From NCBI RefSeq assembly GCF_040373385.1, contig NZ_JBDXXH010000001.1, positions 310,675 through 374,674 of the forward strand: a stretch of DNA of 64,000 nucleotides. Direction: 5' to 3'. The position numbers and the translations under genes were made by a program. The stretch is from Nitratidesulfovibrio sp. Lineage in GTDB: Bacteria; Desulfobacterota; Desulfovibrionia; Desulfovibrionales; Desulfovibrionaceae. A model generated the notes under the pieces. That model saw only the letters and a list, made by a program, of their open reading frames with translations. It made no database searches and had not been told where the DNA came from. This document shows, piece by piece, positions 17,449-27,303 of the stretch (the stretch's first letter is position 1; each line of letters begins with the position of its first letter).

Positions 17449-18273
17449 TCAGCGCGACAGGTACTGCCCCGGCGTGGCGCCCACATAGCGGCGGAAGGTG
17501 TTGGCGAAGTGGCTCTGGTCCACGAAGCCGGTTTCCTGCGCGGCGTCGGCCATGGCCCAGCCCCGGCGCAGCAGCAGCTTTGCCCGGTCCACGCGCAGTT
17601 GGGTATGGTAGGCGTGCGGGGTCATGCCCGTGGCGTCGCGAAACACCCGCAGCATGTGGAACCGGCTGAGGCCGGTGGCCTCGGCCAGGTCTTCCAGCGA
17701 GACCTTGTGCGCCAGGCGTTCGGCAAGGTAGGCGCGCACCCGGCGCACGGCGGCATTGCCGTCGCGGGCGGTGACGGCTTCGGGCCGCACCCCGCCGTGG
17801 CGGGCCAGCACCAGCGAGAAGGCCCCAACCATGGCCGACTGGCGGGCCAGCAGTTCCGCACCGTCGGCCACCAGGTCGCTGAGGCGCAGAAAGGCGCGCA
17901 GCACGTCGGCATCGGGCACGATGAGCCTGCGGAAGTCTGGCGGGCCGGCATCGCGCCCGCCCAGTTCCACGGCCACGCGGTGCAGCCAGTGCGGGTCTGC
18001 GTAGAACATGCGGTAGGTGGCGGGCACGCCGCGCTCCGGCTCGCCGCTGTGCACCTCGCCGGGATTGAACAGGCAGACCTGCCCGCCCACCACCACGGAA
18101 CTGCGCCGGGAGCGGCCATGACAGTAGTTGGCCCCTTCCTCCATCAGGCCCACGGCGTACTGGTCGTGGGTGTGCTTGGGGAAGGTGTGCGCGCTGCGGA
18201 GCACCCGGTTGGTTTCCAGGCCGTCCAGGTCGTCGCTGCGCCAGTAGCGCACGTTTTCAAGGGGCTGTCGCAT
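17449..18273 (-). CDS. AraC-family transcriptional regulator
   Basis: A 274-residue regulator. The N-terminal half is a cupin-type sensor (FPKHTHDQYAVGLMEEG, VCLFNPGEVHSGEP). The C-terminal half has the two AraC helix-turn-helix units, first around SLEDLAEATGLSRFHMLRVF and second around MADAAQETGFVDQSHFANTFRRYVGATPGQY. The sensor class is common in regulators of neighbouring EamA or LysE exporters. It lies just upstream of the EamA gene in the same direction, and both carry the same 16-bp upstream motif. This suggests control of the exporter and autoregulation. Confidence 0.9.
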   Translation of the reverse strand: MRQPLENVRYWRSDDLDGLETNRVLRSAHTFPKHTHDQYAVGLMEEGANYCHGRSRRSSVVVGGQVCLFNPGEVHSGEPERGVPATYRMFYADPHWLHRVAVELGGRDAGPPDFRRLIVPDADVLRAFLRLSDLVADGAELLARQSAMVGAFSLVLARHGGVRPEAVTARDGNAAVRRVRAYLAERLAHKVSLEDLAEATGLSRFHMLRVFRDATGMTPHAYHTQLRVDRAKLLLRRGWAMADAAQETGFVDQSHFANTFRRYVGATPGQYLSR

Positions 18274-18394
18274 GCCGGGGTCCGTGGTTGCGCGGCGGTT
18301 CGTTGGGGGGCGTGAACGTTGCGGGCTGTCCTTGCCGCCGCAAAAGGGAAATCTTGCCTGTAGCTGGAGTCTGCCGGGTTCCGCCAGTGGGGTA

Positions 18395-18410
18395 TTGCAG
18401 GAAATTGCGG
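18395..18410. promoter_or_regulatory. candidate AraC operator, copy 2 (upstream of the araC-type gene)
   Basis: An exact second copy of TTGCAGGAAATTGCGG, 122-137 bp upstream of the regulator start and in the same orientation as copy 1 at 17320. Confidence 0.55.
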
Positions 18411-18483
18411 CTGGGGTGGGGCCGTCGGCCCTGACGAATGCTGGTCCGCGGCCGCCCAGTCGCCTTTCTTCCCCTTGTCTCCC

Positions 18484-19665
18484 CTAGCGGTAGGCCTTCT
18501 CGAAAATCGCGATCACCGCATCCTCGCGCAGGTCCACCGGGGTGACGGCAAACAGCCCGCCCATGGTTTCGCGCGCGTTGCGGGCCAGGGCGGGTATCTC
18601 GTCGCGGGTCACCCCGTAGTCGGACATCTTCAGGCCATCCAGCCCCACGGCGGCGATGAGCTTGCGCAGCGCCGTGACAAGGGCCAGCCCCTGCTCGCGC
18701 AGTTCCATGCCCTCGATGTCCTCGCCCATGGTCACGGCAAGGTCCGCGCAGCGCTTGGGCTGGAAGCGGGCCATCACCTCGAAGTAGGGCAGGGACAGCA
18801 TGACCAGCCCGGCGCCGTGCGGCATGGCCGGATGGTGGGCCGACAGGGCGTGCTCCAGCGAATGGTGCGAAATGCACGACGAAAGCGACTCGCACAGCCC
18901 CGCCGCCGTGGACGCCCACGCCAGCATGGTGCGCACCTGCACCGAACTGCCGTCCTGCACGGCCTGCGGCAGGAACTGGGAAATCAGGCTGACCGCCTCC
19001 AGCGCCAGCAGGTCGCTGGAGGGCTGGCGCGCCGTGGAAAGGTACGCCTCCGCCGCGTGGAAGAAGGCGTCCATGCCGGTCATGGCCGTTACCGCCGGGG
19101 GCACGCTGACCATCAGCATGGGGTCCACGATGGACAGCGCGGGGTAGGTGGAATCGTCGCCCCAGCCGATCTTTTCGTTGGTGTCCTCGCGGGTGATCAC
19201 CGTCCACGGGTCGGCCTCGGTACCGGTGCCCGCCGTGGTGGGAATGGCCACCACCGGCAGGGCCGGGCTCTCTGGCCGCTTGCGCCCGCCGGTGCCGCTC
19301 TGGATGTAGTCCCAGTACGAGCCGGGGTTGGCGGCGGCCAGGGCGATGGATTTGGCGGAATCGATGGTGCTGCCCCCGCCAAGACCCAGCACGAAGTCGC
19401 AGCCTTCGGTGCGGGCCAGCGCCGCCCCCTCGTCCACGTGGGTCAGCACGGGGTTGGGCTGGATCTTTTCAAAGAGTACCGTGGTGCAGCCGCTCTGCGC
19501 CAGCAGGGCAAGCACCTTGTCCAGATGCCCGGTGTGGCGCATGGAGCCGCCCGCGCTGACCACCACCAGCGCCTTGCGGCCCGGCAGGCGGGTGCGGCCA
19601 AGCTCGGCCAGCCTGCCCGCGCCGAAGATGATACGGGTGGGCATGTGGAAGGTGAAGTCGAGCAT
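18484..19665 (-). CDS. iron-containing alcohol dehydrogenase
   Basis: A 393-residue group III (Fe-type) alcohol dehydrogenase. The NAD-binding motif GLGGGSTIDSAK is at 94-105. Predicted metal ligands are Asp199 and His203 (TGMDAFFHAAEAY), His268 (HSLEHALSAHH) and His283 (MPHGAGL). IPTTAGTGTEAD is the conserved segment after the cofactor domain. Members reduce or oxidise short-chain alcohols and aldehydes; in sulfate reducers they often serve ethanol or glycerol metabolism. Exact substrate unknown. It is transcribed alone. Confidence 0.92.
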   Translation of the reverse strand: MLDFTFHMPTRIIFGAGRLAELGRTRLPGRKALVVVSAGGSMRHTGHLDKVLALLAQSGCTTVLFEKIQPNPVLTHVDEGAALARTEGCDFVLGLGGGSTIDSAKSIALAAANPGSYWDYIQSGTGGRKRPESPALPVVAIPTTAGTGTEADPWTVITREDTNEKIGWGDDSTYPALSIVDPMLMVSVPPAVTAMTGMDAFFHAAEAYLSTARQPSSDLLALEAVSLISQFLPQAVQDGSSVQVRTMLAWASTAAGLCESLSSCISHHSLEHALSAHHPAMPHGAGLVMLSLPYFEVMARFQPKRCADLAVTMGEDIEGMELREQGLALVTALRKLIAAVGLDGLKMSDYGVTRDEIPALARNARETMGGLFAVTPVDLREDAVIAIFEKAYR

Positions 19666-19948
19666 GGCGGTCTCCTGGGGCTGTGCGCGGGGGGCGCGGT
19701 GGTGGGGCAGACGGTGTTGGTCTGATCTTGGGGCGATCCCGGCGTGATGCCAGCCAACTGCTCGCCAGACGCTCGCCGGACGCTCGCCGGACGCGCGGCG
19801 GTCGGGCTGATGGCCGGTCCGCAGTCAGGGGCAGGCCCGGCAAGCCGAGAGGAAAAACGCCCACGCGCCGGTCCGTATCGGTTTCGCAAGCCTTCTTTCG
19901 GGGCAAGGCGACCGGCGCGCGGGATGGATGTGTCGTCGTGGCGTGCGG

Positions 19949-21412
19949 CTATTTTTCCAGAAATGCCGTGTAGGCAAGGCGCGTGGCGTACAGGTCGGCC
20001 ACGCTGGCGAGTTCGAACGGGCTGTGCATGGACAGCACTGCCGGGCCGAAGTCGATGATGTCCATGCCGTAGGCGGCCAGATACATGGCCACGGTGCCGC
20101 CGCCCCCGCCGTCCACGCGGCCCAGTTCCGCCATCTGCCACGGAATCTTGCGCCCGTTCAGCACGCCGCGCAGCCAGCCCACGTATTCCGGGTGGGCGTC
20201 GTTGGCCTCGTACTTGCCCCGGTGCCCGGTGAACTTGCAGAAGCACGGGCCGTGGCCGATGACGGCGGCGTTGAGTTTTTCGTGCAGTTCCTGCCAGTCG
20301 GGGTCGATGGCGGCATGCACGTCGGCGGACAGGGCGCGGGTGGCCAGCATCACGTCGCTGAGGCGGGCGGCGGGCTGCCACGCGGCGATGAGGTCTTCGA
20401 TGCAGTATTCGAAGAAGCGCGACTTGGCCCCGGTGGAGCCTTCCGAGCCGATTTCCTCCTTGTCCCAGAACAGCACGCACTGCGGCTGCTGCGGGTTGTC
20501 CGCCGTCAGCAGGGCTTCCAGCGCGGCAAACACGCAGATGCGGTCGTCCTGCCCGTAGCCGCCGACGAGAGAGCCGTCGAGGCCCACATAACGGGCAGGA
20601 CCGGCGGGCACGGCCTGCAATTCGGCGGAGTACAGGTCTTCCTCGCGGATGGCGTACTTTTCGTGCAGCAGGGCCAGCATGCGCGCCTTGATCGGGTCCT
20701 TGGGGGCGTCCTTCTTGGCGGTGCTGTCGGAGGAGGTGGCGTTGGCGGCTTCGGGCGCGGTGGCCGCATCGGCAGGGGCGACGGCATCCCCGGCGGTTTC
20801 TTCCGTCACCGGCTTCGGCATGGGGCGGTGCCCCAGCACGATATTCAGCTTTTCGCCCTCGAAGGCGTCGGCGATGGTCTGCCCGGCCTGCTTCTGGGCC
20901 AGATGGGGCAGCAGGTCCGCGATGGTGAACACCGGCTCCGCCGGGTCTTCGCCCAGGGTGATGCGCACCGATTCGCCGTTTTCCTTCACCACCACACCAT
21001 GCAGGGCCAGCGGACGGGCCAGCCACTGGTACTTGCGGATGCCGCCGTAATAGTGGGTCTTGGCTTGGCCAATGCCCGCCTGTTCCTGCAACGGACGTTG
21101 CTTCAGGTCGAGGCGGGGCGTGTCCGCGTGCGCGCCGATGAGCCGCAGCCCCTGCGACAGCGGGACGCGACCCTTCTGGGCGATGAACACGGTCTTGCCC
21201 TTGAACACCCGGTAGACCTTGTCGTGGGCGAAGTTTTCCGTATAGCCCGCCGCGCGCAGGCGCGTGACCACGTAGTCCACGGTTTCGCGCTCGGTCTTGC
21301 AGCGGGACAGGAAGTCCACGTAACGGTCGGCCAGTTCGCGCATGGCGGCCTGGTGTTCGTCGCTGGCGTAGGCTTCCCAGCAACTGGTGGTCTCGAAGTC
21401 CAGTTTGTCCAT
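19949..21412 (-). CDS. M18-family aminopeptidase
   Basis: A 487-residue zinc aminopeptidase of the M18 family. Metal-site segments are LIGAHADTPRLDLKQRP (His and Asp), VLFWDKEEIGSEGSTGAKS (catalytic Glu-Glu) and, at the C-terminus, the family end MDIIDFGPAVLSMHSPFELAS (His). An alanine/threonine-rich insertion at about 195-225 interrupts the dimerisation domain. The start at 21412 (MDKLDFETTSCWEAY) excludes a short upstream extension. It acts in cytoplasmic peptide turnover, and no functional link to its neighbours is apparent. Confidence 0.9.
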   Translation of the reverse strand: MDKLDFETTSCWEAYASDEHQAAMRELADRYVDFLSRCKTERETVDYVVTRLRAAGYTENFAHDKVYRVFKGKTVFIAQKGRVPLSQGLRLIGAHADTPRLDLKQRPLQEQAGIGQAKTHYYGGIRKYQWLARPLALHGVVVKENGESVRITLGEDPAEPVFTIADLLPHLAQKQAGQTIADAFEGEKLNIVLGHRPMPKPVTEETAGDAVAPADAATAPEAANATSSDSTAKKDAPKDPIKARMLALLHEKYAIREEDLYSAELQAVPAGPARYVGLDGSLVGGYGQDDRICVFAALEALLTADNPQQPQCVLFWDKEEIGSEGSTGAKSRFFEYCIEDLIAAWQPAARLSDVMLATRALSADVHAAIDPDWQELHEKLNAAVIGHGPCFCKFTGHRGKYEANDAHPEYVGWLRGVLNGRKIPWQMAELGRVDGGGGGTVAMYLAAYGMDIIDFGPAVLSMHSPFELASVADLYATRLAYTAFLEK

Positions 21413-21629
21413 GAAGGTTCCTTTCGGGGGAAATGCCCGTATGTGATGCGGCGTGGTGCCGCGAAGGTGTCGCAAGGGGCGTTGGGTTTGGCAACGCGGC
21501 GAAGGACTAGGTAATATCTCTTGCGGCGGGGGGCAACAGTGGGGTGGCCTGTCGGCGGGGGGATGGGGAAAGTTGTGCGCGGTTGCAACCGGCCTTTACG
21601 AAGTCAGTCGTGCGCTGTTGATCACGCCC

Positions 21630-22374
21630 GATTTCGTTATGCCTCCGGCGGGCAGGGGGTGTTGTAACGAACACCCCCTGCACCCCCGCGTTCCAGGGGC
21701 TCCGCCCCTTGGAACCCCGTGTCATCTTGCGCCGCGTTCCTTTCGTCGGCAGCTTCCCTCGGCCAAAGCGCCTTCGGGCGATCTGCCTCCGGGAACGCGA
21801 ATGCGCGCAATGCTCTCGCAACCACGGCTATGCGCGGGTGCCTTTACCCATGCCCTCGTTGCGACGCATGTGCCGCCGCCAAAGCCCGGCGTCACACGCT
21901 TCTACGCACGCCACCTCTCCTTTGATCCAGCCCCACAATCAAAACATCTCACATTCACGATGGCGGAAGCCTCAACTTTACGGGTAGGTGCCGTAGAAGC
22001 CTTGCAGGCTTTTGCGTTCCCACCATCCTTAACCCCATATCCGCGCACGCCCCTCGCGTGTGATGCAACCGCCACTATGGCGGTGGCAACCTGCATGCGG
22101 CGATATGCGTCCGCAGCCGGAGATCGCCGCCGGAGGCCTTGCGACGGTGGAAGCTCCGGCGTTGCGGATGCGCGCCGCCGTGTCCGTGGGACCGGGGTGC
22201 CCATGCGGCGTTCGAGGAAAACGAGATGCGCGTAGAAGCGTGTGACGCCGGGCTTTGGCGGTGGCACATGCGCCGCGGCGAGCGCCGGGGGACCAGGGGG
22301 CGGAGCCCCCGGAGCGCGGGGATGCAAGGGGCCGCCGCTATGCGGCCCCTTGCCCGCCGGAGGCATAACGAAAT
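21630..22374. repeat. 745-bp nested inverted repeat, gene-free
   Basis: Outer arms: 24 bp at 21630-21653 match 22351-22374 perfectly in inverse orientation. The similarity continues, with small hairpins, to about 21717 and back to 22285. Inner arms: 42 bp at 21866-21907 match 22230-22271 with one mismatch. The outer arms carry the same GCCTCCGGCG...CCCTGCACCCCC family signature as the element at 3744-3938. It fills most of the 21413-22459 gap. Open frames on both strands encode the same peptide (PPPKPGVTRFYA) because of the inversion and are not taken as genes. Confidence 0.85.
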
Positions 22375-22459
22375 CAAAAGCGGTCAAAAGGGCAGGACTG
22401 TTTTCGTAGAAGCCGCACCCAACAAAGCACAACCCCTCTTCAGTCTTCCACCGAAAGGG

Positions 22460-23452
22460 CTATACCTCTGCCCCTTCCTCCCGCCGCGATCTCAGCAACC
22501 CCTCGAAATACGCCACGGTCTTCCGCAGTCCCTCTTCCATGCTCACGCGCGGCTCCCAGCCCAGCTTTTCGCGCGCCTGGCTGATGTCCGGGCGGCGGCG
22601 ACGCGGGTCGTCCTGCGGTAGCGGGCGGAAGTCGATGGTCGAGCGCGAGTTGACGAACTCGATGATGATTTCGGCAAGGTTCAGGATGGTGCGTTCCTCG
22701 GGGTTGCCAAGGTTCACCGGCAGGTGGGTGTCGTCCGGGGCGTGCATCAGCGCGGTCAGGCCGTCCACCATGTCGTCCACGTAGCAGAACGAGCGGGTCT
22801 GGCTGCCGTCGCCGTAGATGGTGATGGGCTTGTCCTGCAAGGCTTGCAGGATGAAGTTGCTGACCACCCGGCCATCGTTGGGGTGCATGCGCGGGCCGAA
22901 GGTGTTGAAGATGCGCGCGATGCGGATGGGCACCCCGTGCTGGCGGTGGTAGTCGGTGAACAGGGTTTCGGCGCAGCGCTTGCCCTCGTCGTAGCACGAG
23001 CGCGGGCCGATGGGGTTCACCCGGCCCCAGTAGTCTTCGGTCTGGGGATGGGTTTCCGGGTCGCCGTAGACCTCGCTGGTGGAGGCTTGCAGAATGCGCG
23101 CCTTGACCCGCTTGGCCAGCCCCAGCATGTTGATGGACCCGTGCACGCAGGTCTTGGTCGTCTGCACCGGGTCGAACTGGTAGTGGATGGGCGATGCCGG
23201 GCAGGCCAGGTTGTAGATTTCGTCCACTTCCACGTAGAGCGGAAAGGTGATGTCGTGGCGCAGCAGCTCAAAGCGCGGGTGGTCCTGCATTTCCTGCACG
23301 TGGTCGCGCGAGCCGGTGAAGAAGTTGTCCACGCACAGCACTTCCGCGCCGCGTTCCAGCAGACGGCGACACAAATGCGAGCCGATGAAGCCCGCCCCGC
23401 CGGTAACCAGAATGCGCTTGCGGGCCAGTTCCTTGAATTCGCCTTGCTGCAT
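22460..23452 (-). CDS. UDP-glucuronate decarboxylase (UDP-xylose synthase)
   Basis: A 330-residue extended short-chain dehydrogenase. The NAD motif [17 protein letters not shown] is at about 16-32, followed by CVDNFFTGS. Substrate and catalytic segments are [28 protein letters not shown], and [13 protein letters not shown] with the catalytic Tyr/Lys pair. [17 protein letters not shown] closes the sugar domain. It turns UDP-glucuronate into UDP-xylose for surface polysaccharide. The start at 23452 ([12 protein letters not shown]) was chosen because longer versions read an unrelated frame of selA. Confidence 0.92.
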   Translation of the reverse strand: MQQGEFKELARKRILVTGGAGFIGSHLCRRLLERGAEVLCVDNFFTGSRDHVQEMQDHPRFELLRHDITFPLYVEVDEIYNLACPASPIHYQFDPVQTTKTCVHGSINMLGLAKRVKARILQASTSEVYGDPETHPQTEDYWGRVNPIGPRSCYDEGKRCAETLFTDYHRQHGVPIRIARIFNTFGPRMHPNDGRVVSNFILQALQDKPITIYGDGSQTRSFCYVDDMVDGLTALMHAPDDTHLPVNLGNPEERTILNLAEIIIEFVNSRSTIDFRPLPQDDPRRRRPDISQAREKLGWEPRVSMEEGLRKTVAYFEGLLRSRREEGAEV

Positions 23453-23517
23453 GGGGGTATCCTGTGCCGTCGGGCTGAGGGGTGGCGGGTGGATGGACGG
23501 GCCGTGTGAAAAAAATG

Positions 23518-25011
23518 CTATCCGCGCCGGGCGCGCGGCGCGCGTCCGCCCGTGGCGGCGGGCCGGGGCAGGCCCAGTGCTTGCGCCAGCGCGGCAGCCA
23601 CCAGGGGAAATTCCGCATCGTCCAGGGTGCGCGGGTCCAGCCGGAAGGTGTCGTCCTCCAGCCTGCCGACCAACGGGAGGGCGGGTGGAGCGACATCCAG
23701 CAGCCGTTCCTTCAGCGTGGTGGCGGAACAGCCCGCCGGGGCCACGCTGACCAGCGTGGTGGGCAGGTCGCGCTCCGGAAAGGAACCGCCCCCCACCCGC
23801 GATACGCCGGGGGCAAGGCCGATGGCGGCAGCATCGCCCAGCGCGGCGCGCAGCCGGGTGGCCAGTTTGCGCGCCCTTTTCGCCAGTTCGTCCGCCGGGG
23901 CGGTCATCATGCGCAGGGTGGGCACCTTGCGGCGTGCCAGTTCCGGGTCCAGGTACAGGCGCAGGGTGGCTTCCAGCGCGGCCAGGGTCATCTTGTCGAT
24001 GCGCAGGGCGCGGTTGAGCGGGTTGCGCTTGATGCGCGCGATGATTTCGCGCCGCCCCACGATAAGCCCGGCCTGCGGGCCGCCCAGTACCTTGTCGCCC
24101 GAAAAGCTGACCACGTCGGCACCGTCGGCCACCACCTCGCGCACCGTGGGTTCGCCATGCAGGCCCCACGGGGTGAAGTCGAGGAAGCTGCCGCTGCCAA
24201 GGTCCTCGATGACCGGCAGATTGCGTGCCCGGCCCAGCGCCACCAGTTCGGCCAGGGGCACTTCCTTGTGGAAGCCGGTGATGCGGTAGTTGGAGGTGTG
24301 CACCTTCAGCAGGGCCACGGTGTGTTCGTTGATGGCATTTTCGTAGTCGCGCAGGTGGGTGCGGTTGGTGGCGCCCACCTCGCGCAGCACCGCGCCGCTT
24401 TTTTCCATGACCTCCGGGATGCGGAAACTGCCGCCGATTTCCACCAACTGCCCGCGCGAAACCACCACCTCACCGCCCTTGCACAGGGTGTCCAGCACCA
24501 GCAGCACGGCGGCGGCGTTGTTGTTGACCACCAGGCCCGCCTCTGCCCCGGTGACCTTGCACAGCAGTTCTTCCACGTGGGAATAGCGGCTGCCGCGTTC
24601 GCCGGTGGCCAGGTCGAATTCGAGGTTGGAGTAGTTGGCGCAGGCCTCGGCCACGGCGGCGGTGGCTTCTTCCGCCAGCAGGGAACGGCCCAGATTGGTG
24701 TGAATGACCACGCCCGTGGCGTTGAGCACGCGGCGGAAGTGGGGGCGCGCGGCGCGCAGCACATGCGCGATGAGGGCTGGCAGCAGCGCCTGCGTGGAGA
24801 GGGCTGCCGCGTCGGTGATGTCTCCGGCCCGGATGGCCTCGCGGCACTGGTCGAGGAAGGCGTTGACCAAGTCGCGCAGCAGCGGGCGCGGCAACGCGGC
24901 CAAATCGGTCAGGCCGGATGCGGCGGGGGTTCCCGGCCCGGCCTGTTCCGGATGTGCCAGGGCGGTGAGCAGGGCGTCCATGGAAGGCAGGGACCGGAAC
25001 AGGTTCGACAC
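23518..25011 (-). CDS. selA: L-seryl-tRNA(Sec) selenium transferase
   Basis: A 497-residue PLP enzyme that converts seryl-tRNA(Sec) to selenocysteinyl-tRNA(Sec) using selenophosphate. Signatures are [52 protein letters not shown], and the PLP lysine Lys307 in [18 protein letters not shown]. Its presence implies that the host makes selenoproteins, as many sulfate reducers do (formate dehydrogenases, NiFeSe hydrogenase). selB, selD and tRNA-Sec are not in the window. It lies 45 bp from folC in the same direction. Confidence 0.97.
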   Translation of the reverse strand: MSNLFRSLPSMDALLTALAHPEQAGPGTPAASGLTDLAALPRPLLRDLVNAFLDQCREAIRAGDITDAAALSTQALLPALIAHVLRAARPHFRRVLNATGVVIHTNLGRSLLAEEATAAVAEACANYSNLEFDLATGERGSRYSHVEELLCKVTGAEAGLVVNNNAAAVLLVLDTLCKGGEVVVSRGQLVEIGGSFRIPEVMEKSGAVLREVGATNRTHLRDYENAINEHTVALLKVHTSNYRITGFHKEVPLAELVALGRARNLPVIEDLGSGSFLDFTPWGLHGEPTVREVVADGADVVSFSGDKVLGGPQAGLIVGRREIIARIKRNPLNRALRIDKMTLAALEATLRLYLDPELARRKVPTLRMMTAPADELAKRARKLATRLRAALGDAAAIGLAPGVSRVGGGSFPERDLPTTLVSVAPAGCSATTLKERLLDVAPPALPLVGRLEDDTFRLDPRTLDDAEFPLVAAALAQALGLPRPAATGGRAPRARRG

Positions 25012-25056
25012 GTGAGGCTCCTTGCCGACGGTACGGCGAATGCGGGGCGCGGCCTG

Positions 25057-26532
25057 TCAGTTTCCGGAGTGCGGCGGGCCGGGCGGTGTTTCCGGGGCGT
25101 CGTCCGGATGCGCGTCCGGTGACGCGGCGGGGGCGCCATGCGGGCTGGCGTCCGGAGAATTCGCGGGCACCTCGCAGGTGCCGCCAGCACCCCGCGATTC
25201 CAAGCAATCGGGCCGAAGTGTAAAGAACTCGCCGAGCAAATACAAGGAGCCGCACAACAGCACCGGACCCTGGGGGGCCAGGGCGGTGGCCTCGGCCAGC
25301 GCGGTGGCCATGTCCGGCACGGCGCGGGCGGTGGGGCCCAGCAGGGCGGACAGGTCTTTGCCACGCGCGGCGCGGGCGTTGTCCCGGATGGTGGGCACCA
25401 GCACGGGGGCGTCCCCGGCGAGACGTCGCACCTCTTCGGCCACGGCGGCCAGATCCTTGTCGGCCAGACACGAGAAGATCACCACGGCAGGGCGCACGCA
25501 CTGGTCGGCCAGGGCCGCACGCAGGGCGGCCAGCCCGTGGGCGTTGTGCGCGCCGTCTATGACCAACCGCGCGGGCAGGGCGGGCATGCCGGAGGTATCA
25601 GGAACTTCGGACGCGTTCGGCGCGACCGTTTCGTCCGCCCTTTCTGCGTCGTGCTGTTCGGCGGTGGGGCGTTCCACCCATTGCAGGCGGCCGGGAATCC
25701 ACGCCTCGGCCAGGCCCCGGCGTACGGCATCCTCGTGCGATGCCCATTCGTTGGCTTTCGCCAGCGTGGACCATGCGGCCAGGGCCAGCAACGCGTTGAT
25801 GCGCTGGTGCGGCCCGGCGAGGCCCAGTGCCGCCTTGGCGGGTAGCCTGGCCAGGTCGTCGGCCTCGCGCAGGGGCGCGCCACAGGCGTCCGCAGCCGTG
25901 TGCAGTTCGTCCATGGCGTCCGCTGGCTGGGGCGCGGTGACGGCGGGCACGCCGGGTCGCAGCGCCCCGGCCTTGTCGGCGGCAATGGCGGCGATGGTGG
26001 CGCCAAGCACGGCCTGGTGGTCCAGCCCGATGGGTGTCACGCAGACCACGTCGGCGGCCACTGCGGTAGTGGCGTCGTGCGCGCCGCCAAGGCCCGCCTC
26101 CAGCACGGCAAGCTGTACGTCCGCCTCGCGGAAGGCCAGCAGGCCGAGCACGGTGAGAAACTCGAAATAGGTCAGCGCCTCGCCGCCCGCCGCCATGATC
26201 CGGTTGGCCAGGCCTGGCCATTGGTCGGCGGCCAGCATGGCCCCGTCGATGCGGATGCGTTCGCGCGGGGTGACGAAGTGCGGCGAGGTGTACAGGCCAG
26301 TGCGCAGCCCGTGCGCCGTGCCGATGGCGGCGAGAAAGGTGGACGTGGACCCCTTGCCGTTGGTGCCCACAACCTGGGCCACGGTGAACGGGGGCGCGGC
26401 AAGGGCCAGCGCGTCCAGCACGCGTTCCATGCGGCCAAGGCCCAGGTCCATGTGGAACATGCCCAGCCTGTCCAGGTGGGCCTGCACGTCGTCGTAGGTG
26501 GCGAAAGGGGATGCGGCGGAAGAATGTGTCAT
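25057..26532 (-). CDS. folC: bifunctional folylpolyglutamate / dihydrofolate synthase FolC
   Basis: A 491-residue Mur-ligase-family enzyme that adds glutamate to dihydropteroate and folates. The ATP loop QVVGTNGKGSTSTFL is at about 53-67. Others are YTSPHFVTPRERIRIDG, TYFEFLTVLGLLAF, EAGLGGAHDATTA, and the C-terminal domain DGAHNAHGLAAL. An unusual tail of about 35 residues rich in Pro, Asp and Ala (SPDASPHGAPAASPDA) extends past the usual end. The start at 26532 is favoured over an upstream Met because the extension is arginine- and proline-rich. Confidence 0.93.
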   Translation of the reverse strand: MTHSSAASPFATYDDVQAHLDRLGMFHMDLGLGRMERVLDALALAAPPFTVAQVVGTNGKGSTSTFLAAIGTAHGLRTGLYTSPHFVTPRERIRIDGAMLAADQWPGLANRIMAAGGEALTYFEFLTVLGLLAFREADVQLAVLEAGLGGAHDATTAVAADVVCVTPIGLDHQAVLGATIAAIAADKAGALRPGVPAVTAPQPADAMDELHTAADACGAPLREADDLARLPAKAALGLAGPHQRINALLALAAWSTLAKANEWASHEDAVRRGLAEAWIPGRLQWVERPTAEQHDAERADETVAPNASEVPDTSGMPALPARLVIDGAHNAHGLAALRAALADQCVRPAVVIFSCLADKDLAAVAEEVRRLAGDAPVLVPTIRDNARAARGKDLSALLGPTARAVPDMATALAEATALAPQGPVLLCGSLYLLGEFFTLRPDCLESRGAGGTCEVPANSPDASPHGAPAASPDAHPDDAPETPPGPPHSGN

Positions 26533-26978
26533 GATGAGCGTGCCTGTAGAGGGGAGCGGAAGCGCGCCCGGCAACCGGACATGCGGAAGGGGGCGCATCT
26601 CTTCCGGTAGGACGCCCGGCGGGGCGCGTCAAGCGGGGGAACGGATTGCACACGGAAGATGCGGAGGGGAAATGGTGCATGTCCGAACGGGGGCTGCGGG
26701 GCATGCGGGAACGGGGCTGGATTGGGTGCGGGTTCGGGTGCCGGAGCGGCTTGCGCGGCCGGATTGCCCGGACGCTTTGCGCCGGAACGTTGCGGATGGC
26801 GCGCGCGGTGGGGTGGCGCGTTGGCAGTACATTGGAGGCGCGTTGGTGGTGTGCCCGACGGGGGCCACGCCCGCAGTAGCCCCCTTGCGGTTCGTGCCCC
26901 GAGCGTTGCCGGACGGTTGCCAGACGGTTACCCTTGACCGGCGGCACTGGCTCGGCTAGAAAAATCCCCTCTCGTCAC
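26533..26978. other. 446-bp intergenic region holding the tRNA-Arg promoter
   Basis: Apart from the tRNA promoter at its right end, I see no gene. There are G-rich repetitive stretches such as GGGCATGCGGGAACGGGGC, and no reading frame with recognisable family features. Confidence 0.5.
26934..26962 (+). promoter_or_regulatory. tRNA-Arg promoter
   Basis: A -35 TTGACC (26934-26939) and a -10 TAGAAA (26957-26962) have the optimal 17-bp spacing, 16 nt upstream of the mature tRNA 5' end. Confidence 0.8.
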
Positions 26979-27055
26979 GCGCCCGTAGCTCAGGTGGATA
27001 GAGCAGGAGCCTTCTAAGCTCTTGGCCGGGGGTTCGAATCCTCCCGGGCGCACCA
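26979..27055 (+). tRNA. tRNA-Arg (anticodon UCU)
   Basis: A 77-nt tRNA with CCA encoded. The acceptor GCGCCCG pairs with CGGGCGC, the D arm contains AGCTCAGGTGGATAGAGC, and the anticodon loop is CTTCTAA (anticodon TCT, reads AGA/AGG). The T arm has GGTTCGAATCC. AGA codons are rare in this GC-rich genome. It is the last recognisable chromosomal gene before the prophage. Confidence 0.97.
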
Positions 27056-27099
27056 AAATAAAATCAAATGGTTGGCTGATAAAAAGAATTTTCTCGAAT

Positions 27100-27125
27100 A
27101 GGGTTGGAAAAACTTTTCCAACCCT
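27100..27125 (+). terminator. hairpin downstream of tRNA-Arg
   Basis: A perfect 12-bp stem, AGGGTTGGAAAA with TTTTCCAACCCT, has a 2-nt loop, 44 nt past the tRNA. A third partial copy (TTTCCAACC) follows. It is a likely tRNA transcript terminator. Confidence 0.65.
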
Positions 27126-27204
27126 ATTTCCAACCTTGGGGATGTGAATAGAAATTGTACGCGCGCGCGACGTTTGACACGGCGGCGCAGCCCGCTTGGC
27201 ACTA

Positions 27205-27237
27205 AAAGCCCCCGGCGAAATTTTCGCCGGGGGCTTT
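27205..27237. terminator. palindromic terminator
   Basis: AAAGCCCCCGGCGAAA is followed directly by TTTTCGCCGGGGGCTTT, a near-perfect palindrome with T-tracts on both strands. It is a strong bidirectional terminator between the tRNA locus and the prophage end. Confidence 0.8.
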
Positions 27238-27303
27238 GCGTTAGCGGTTGCCGATGAGCAATTGTAGCGGCGCACGCGATTTGGGCATGAGCCGTCACCA
27301 TAG

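Noticed and set aside
21453..22432. Two open frames on opposite strands sharing peptide PPPKPGVTRFYA
   Set aside because: The similarity comes from the nested inverted DNA repeat. Both frames are Pro/Arg-rich, lack ribosome sites, and have no other coding signs.
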